The translations under genes and the position numbers were made by a program. Of a stretch of DNA of 21,070 nt, positions 20,362-21,070 are shown one piece after another. The stretch is taken from the IMG/VR virus record IMGVR_UViG_3300042350_006479, positions 1 to 21,070 of that record; one strand, 5' to 3'. This DNA is from a virus. Numbering within the stretch: position 1 is the stretch's first letter; each line of letters begins with the position of its first letter. The notes beneath the pieces were generated by a model. That model had not been told where the DNA came from. It ran no database searches and saw only the letters and a list, made by a program, of their open reading frames with translations.

Positions 20362-21070
20362 ATGGCAAACCCACTCCTCAAACTGAAACGCGGTAACGGC
20401 GCCCCGGCGTCCCTCTCCGCAGGCGAACCCGCCTACGATCTCCAAAACGAGATTCTCTACATCGGCGACGGCACCAACCTCGACAAAGTCGGCGGTAAAG
20501 GCGCAGTCGTCATGCTCGACGGCACGCAGACCGTCGGCGGCGTCAAAACCTTCTCCGAGACCATCACCGGCTCCGTCAGCGGCAACGCAGGCACAGCCAC
20601 CACACTCGCCACCGCCCGCGACATCTCCCTCACCGGCGACGCCACAGGCACAGCCTCCGCCTTCAACGGCTCGGCCAACGCCTCCATCGCCGTCACGCTT
20701 GCCAACAGCGGCGTCAGCGCAGGCACCCACACAAAAGTCACCGTGGACGCCAAAGGCCGCGTCACCGTCGGCGCCAACCTCGAAGCCAGCGACATCCCCA
20801 CGCTCACCGCGTCCAAAATCAGCGACTTCGACACCCAGGTCCGCACTTCGCGCCTCGACCAGATGGCCGCGCCCACCGCGTCCGTCTCGCTGAACTCGCA
20901 GAAAATCACAGGCCTCGCCGATCCTTCCGGGGCCAACGACGCCGCGAACAAAGGCTATGTGGACAGCGCCGTCACCAACCTCGTCAACGGCGCTCCCGAG
21001 GCCCTCAACACGCTGAACGAACTCGCCGCTGCCCTCGGCAACGACGCGAACCTCTCGACCACGCTGACCA
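20362..21070 (+). CDS. Tail fibre protein, N-terminal part (runs off window)
   Basis: The frame is open from ATG 20362 to the window end, giving 236 codons with no stop, so the gene is partial. It begins MANPLLKLKRGNGAPASLSAGEPAYDLQNEILYIGDGTNL, a standard phage fibre N-terminus. Next come DGTQTVGGVKTFSETITGSVSGNAGTATTLATARDISLTGDATGTASAFNGSANASIAVTLA and KVTVDAKGRVTVGANL. Then SASKISDF-type and NKGYVDSAVTNLV motifs and the end NTLNELAAALGNDANLSTTLT occur, all familiar from long tail fibres. The receptor-binding tip, normally at the C-terminus, is outside the window. An A/C-rich leader precedes it. Confidence 0.88.
   Translation, partial: MANPLLKLKRGNGAPASLSAGEPAYDLQNEILYIGDGTNLDKVGGKGAVVMLDGTQTVGGVKTFSETITGSVSGNAGTATTLATARDISLTGDATGTASAFNGSANASIAVTLANSGVSAGTHTKVTVDAKGRVTVGANLEASDIPTLTASKISDFDTQVRTSRLDQMAAPTASVSLNSQKITGLADPSGANDAANKGYVDSAVTNLVNGAPEALNTLNELAAALGNDANLSTTLT

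Noticed and set aside
1-21070. CRISPR array, insertion sequence or transposase
   Set aside because: No regularly spaced direct repeats with unique spacers and no transposase-like gene were seen.

Overview
The window is the left half of a virion-structure cluster of a tailed double-stranded DNA phage or prophage with a lambda-like gene order. All convincing genes lie on the + strand. The DNA is very GC-rich: a hand count of one line in the 344-residue gene gives 43 G/C out of 60. No integrase, repressor, lysis or bacterial chromosomal gene is visible, so I cannot tell an integrated prophage from a free phage genome. The host is not named by any gene. GC-rich codon use, the near absence of Shine-Dalgarno sequences and a recurrent TTTGACA box in front of genes make me suspect a Verrucomicrobiota/PVC-type host, but that is a guess.

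Layout. 1-112: a dense GGAAC/GTTCC repeat array in the usual place of a packaging (cos/pac) site. 113-2405: small and large terminase subunits. 2402-3110: a stand-alone zinc-ribbon protein, a 240-base non-coding gap and a small head-joining candidate. 3126-6787: portal, ClpP-like prohead protease with a nested scaffold protein, and major capsid protein, closed by a textbook intrinsic terminator. 6788-7131: a non-coding block with a tRNA(CAU) gene flanked by two copies of a hairpin-bearing repeat. 7132-9226: head completion, neck and tail-tube candidates. 9223-9833: tail assembly chaperones G and G-T, joined by a programmed -1 frameshift at C CCA AAC followed by a stem-loop. 9814-13346: an adaptor-like basic protein, the tape measure and two distal tail proteins. 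13343-16368: a Ser/Thr-rich, AT-rich tail protein overlapping a glycosyltransferase-like gene. 16468 to the window end: four or five fibre-type genes sharing short modules; the last runs off the edge.

How it works together. Terminase packages DNA through the portal into a shell built by scaffold, protease and coat protein. Adaptors join it to a long non-contractile tail whose length is set by the tape measure and whose assembly needs the G/G-T ratio made by frameshifting. The fibre genes decide host range; their AT-rich inserts look like swapped receptor-binding cassettes, and the adjacent glycosyltransferase may modify a virion or host-surface sugar.

Most notable: TTTGACA (or TTTGACT) sits 13-22 bases before nine start positions, including one inside the protease gene exactly where lambda has its internal Nu3 scaffold start. 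In the same cluster lies a tRNA with initiator-type features (C1 x U72 mismatch, three G:C pairs in the anticodon stem, A11:U24). Together these suggest an unusual, non-Shine-Dalgarno way of starting genes.
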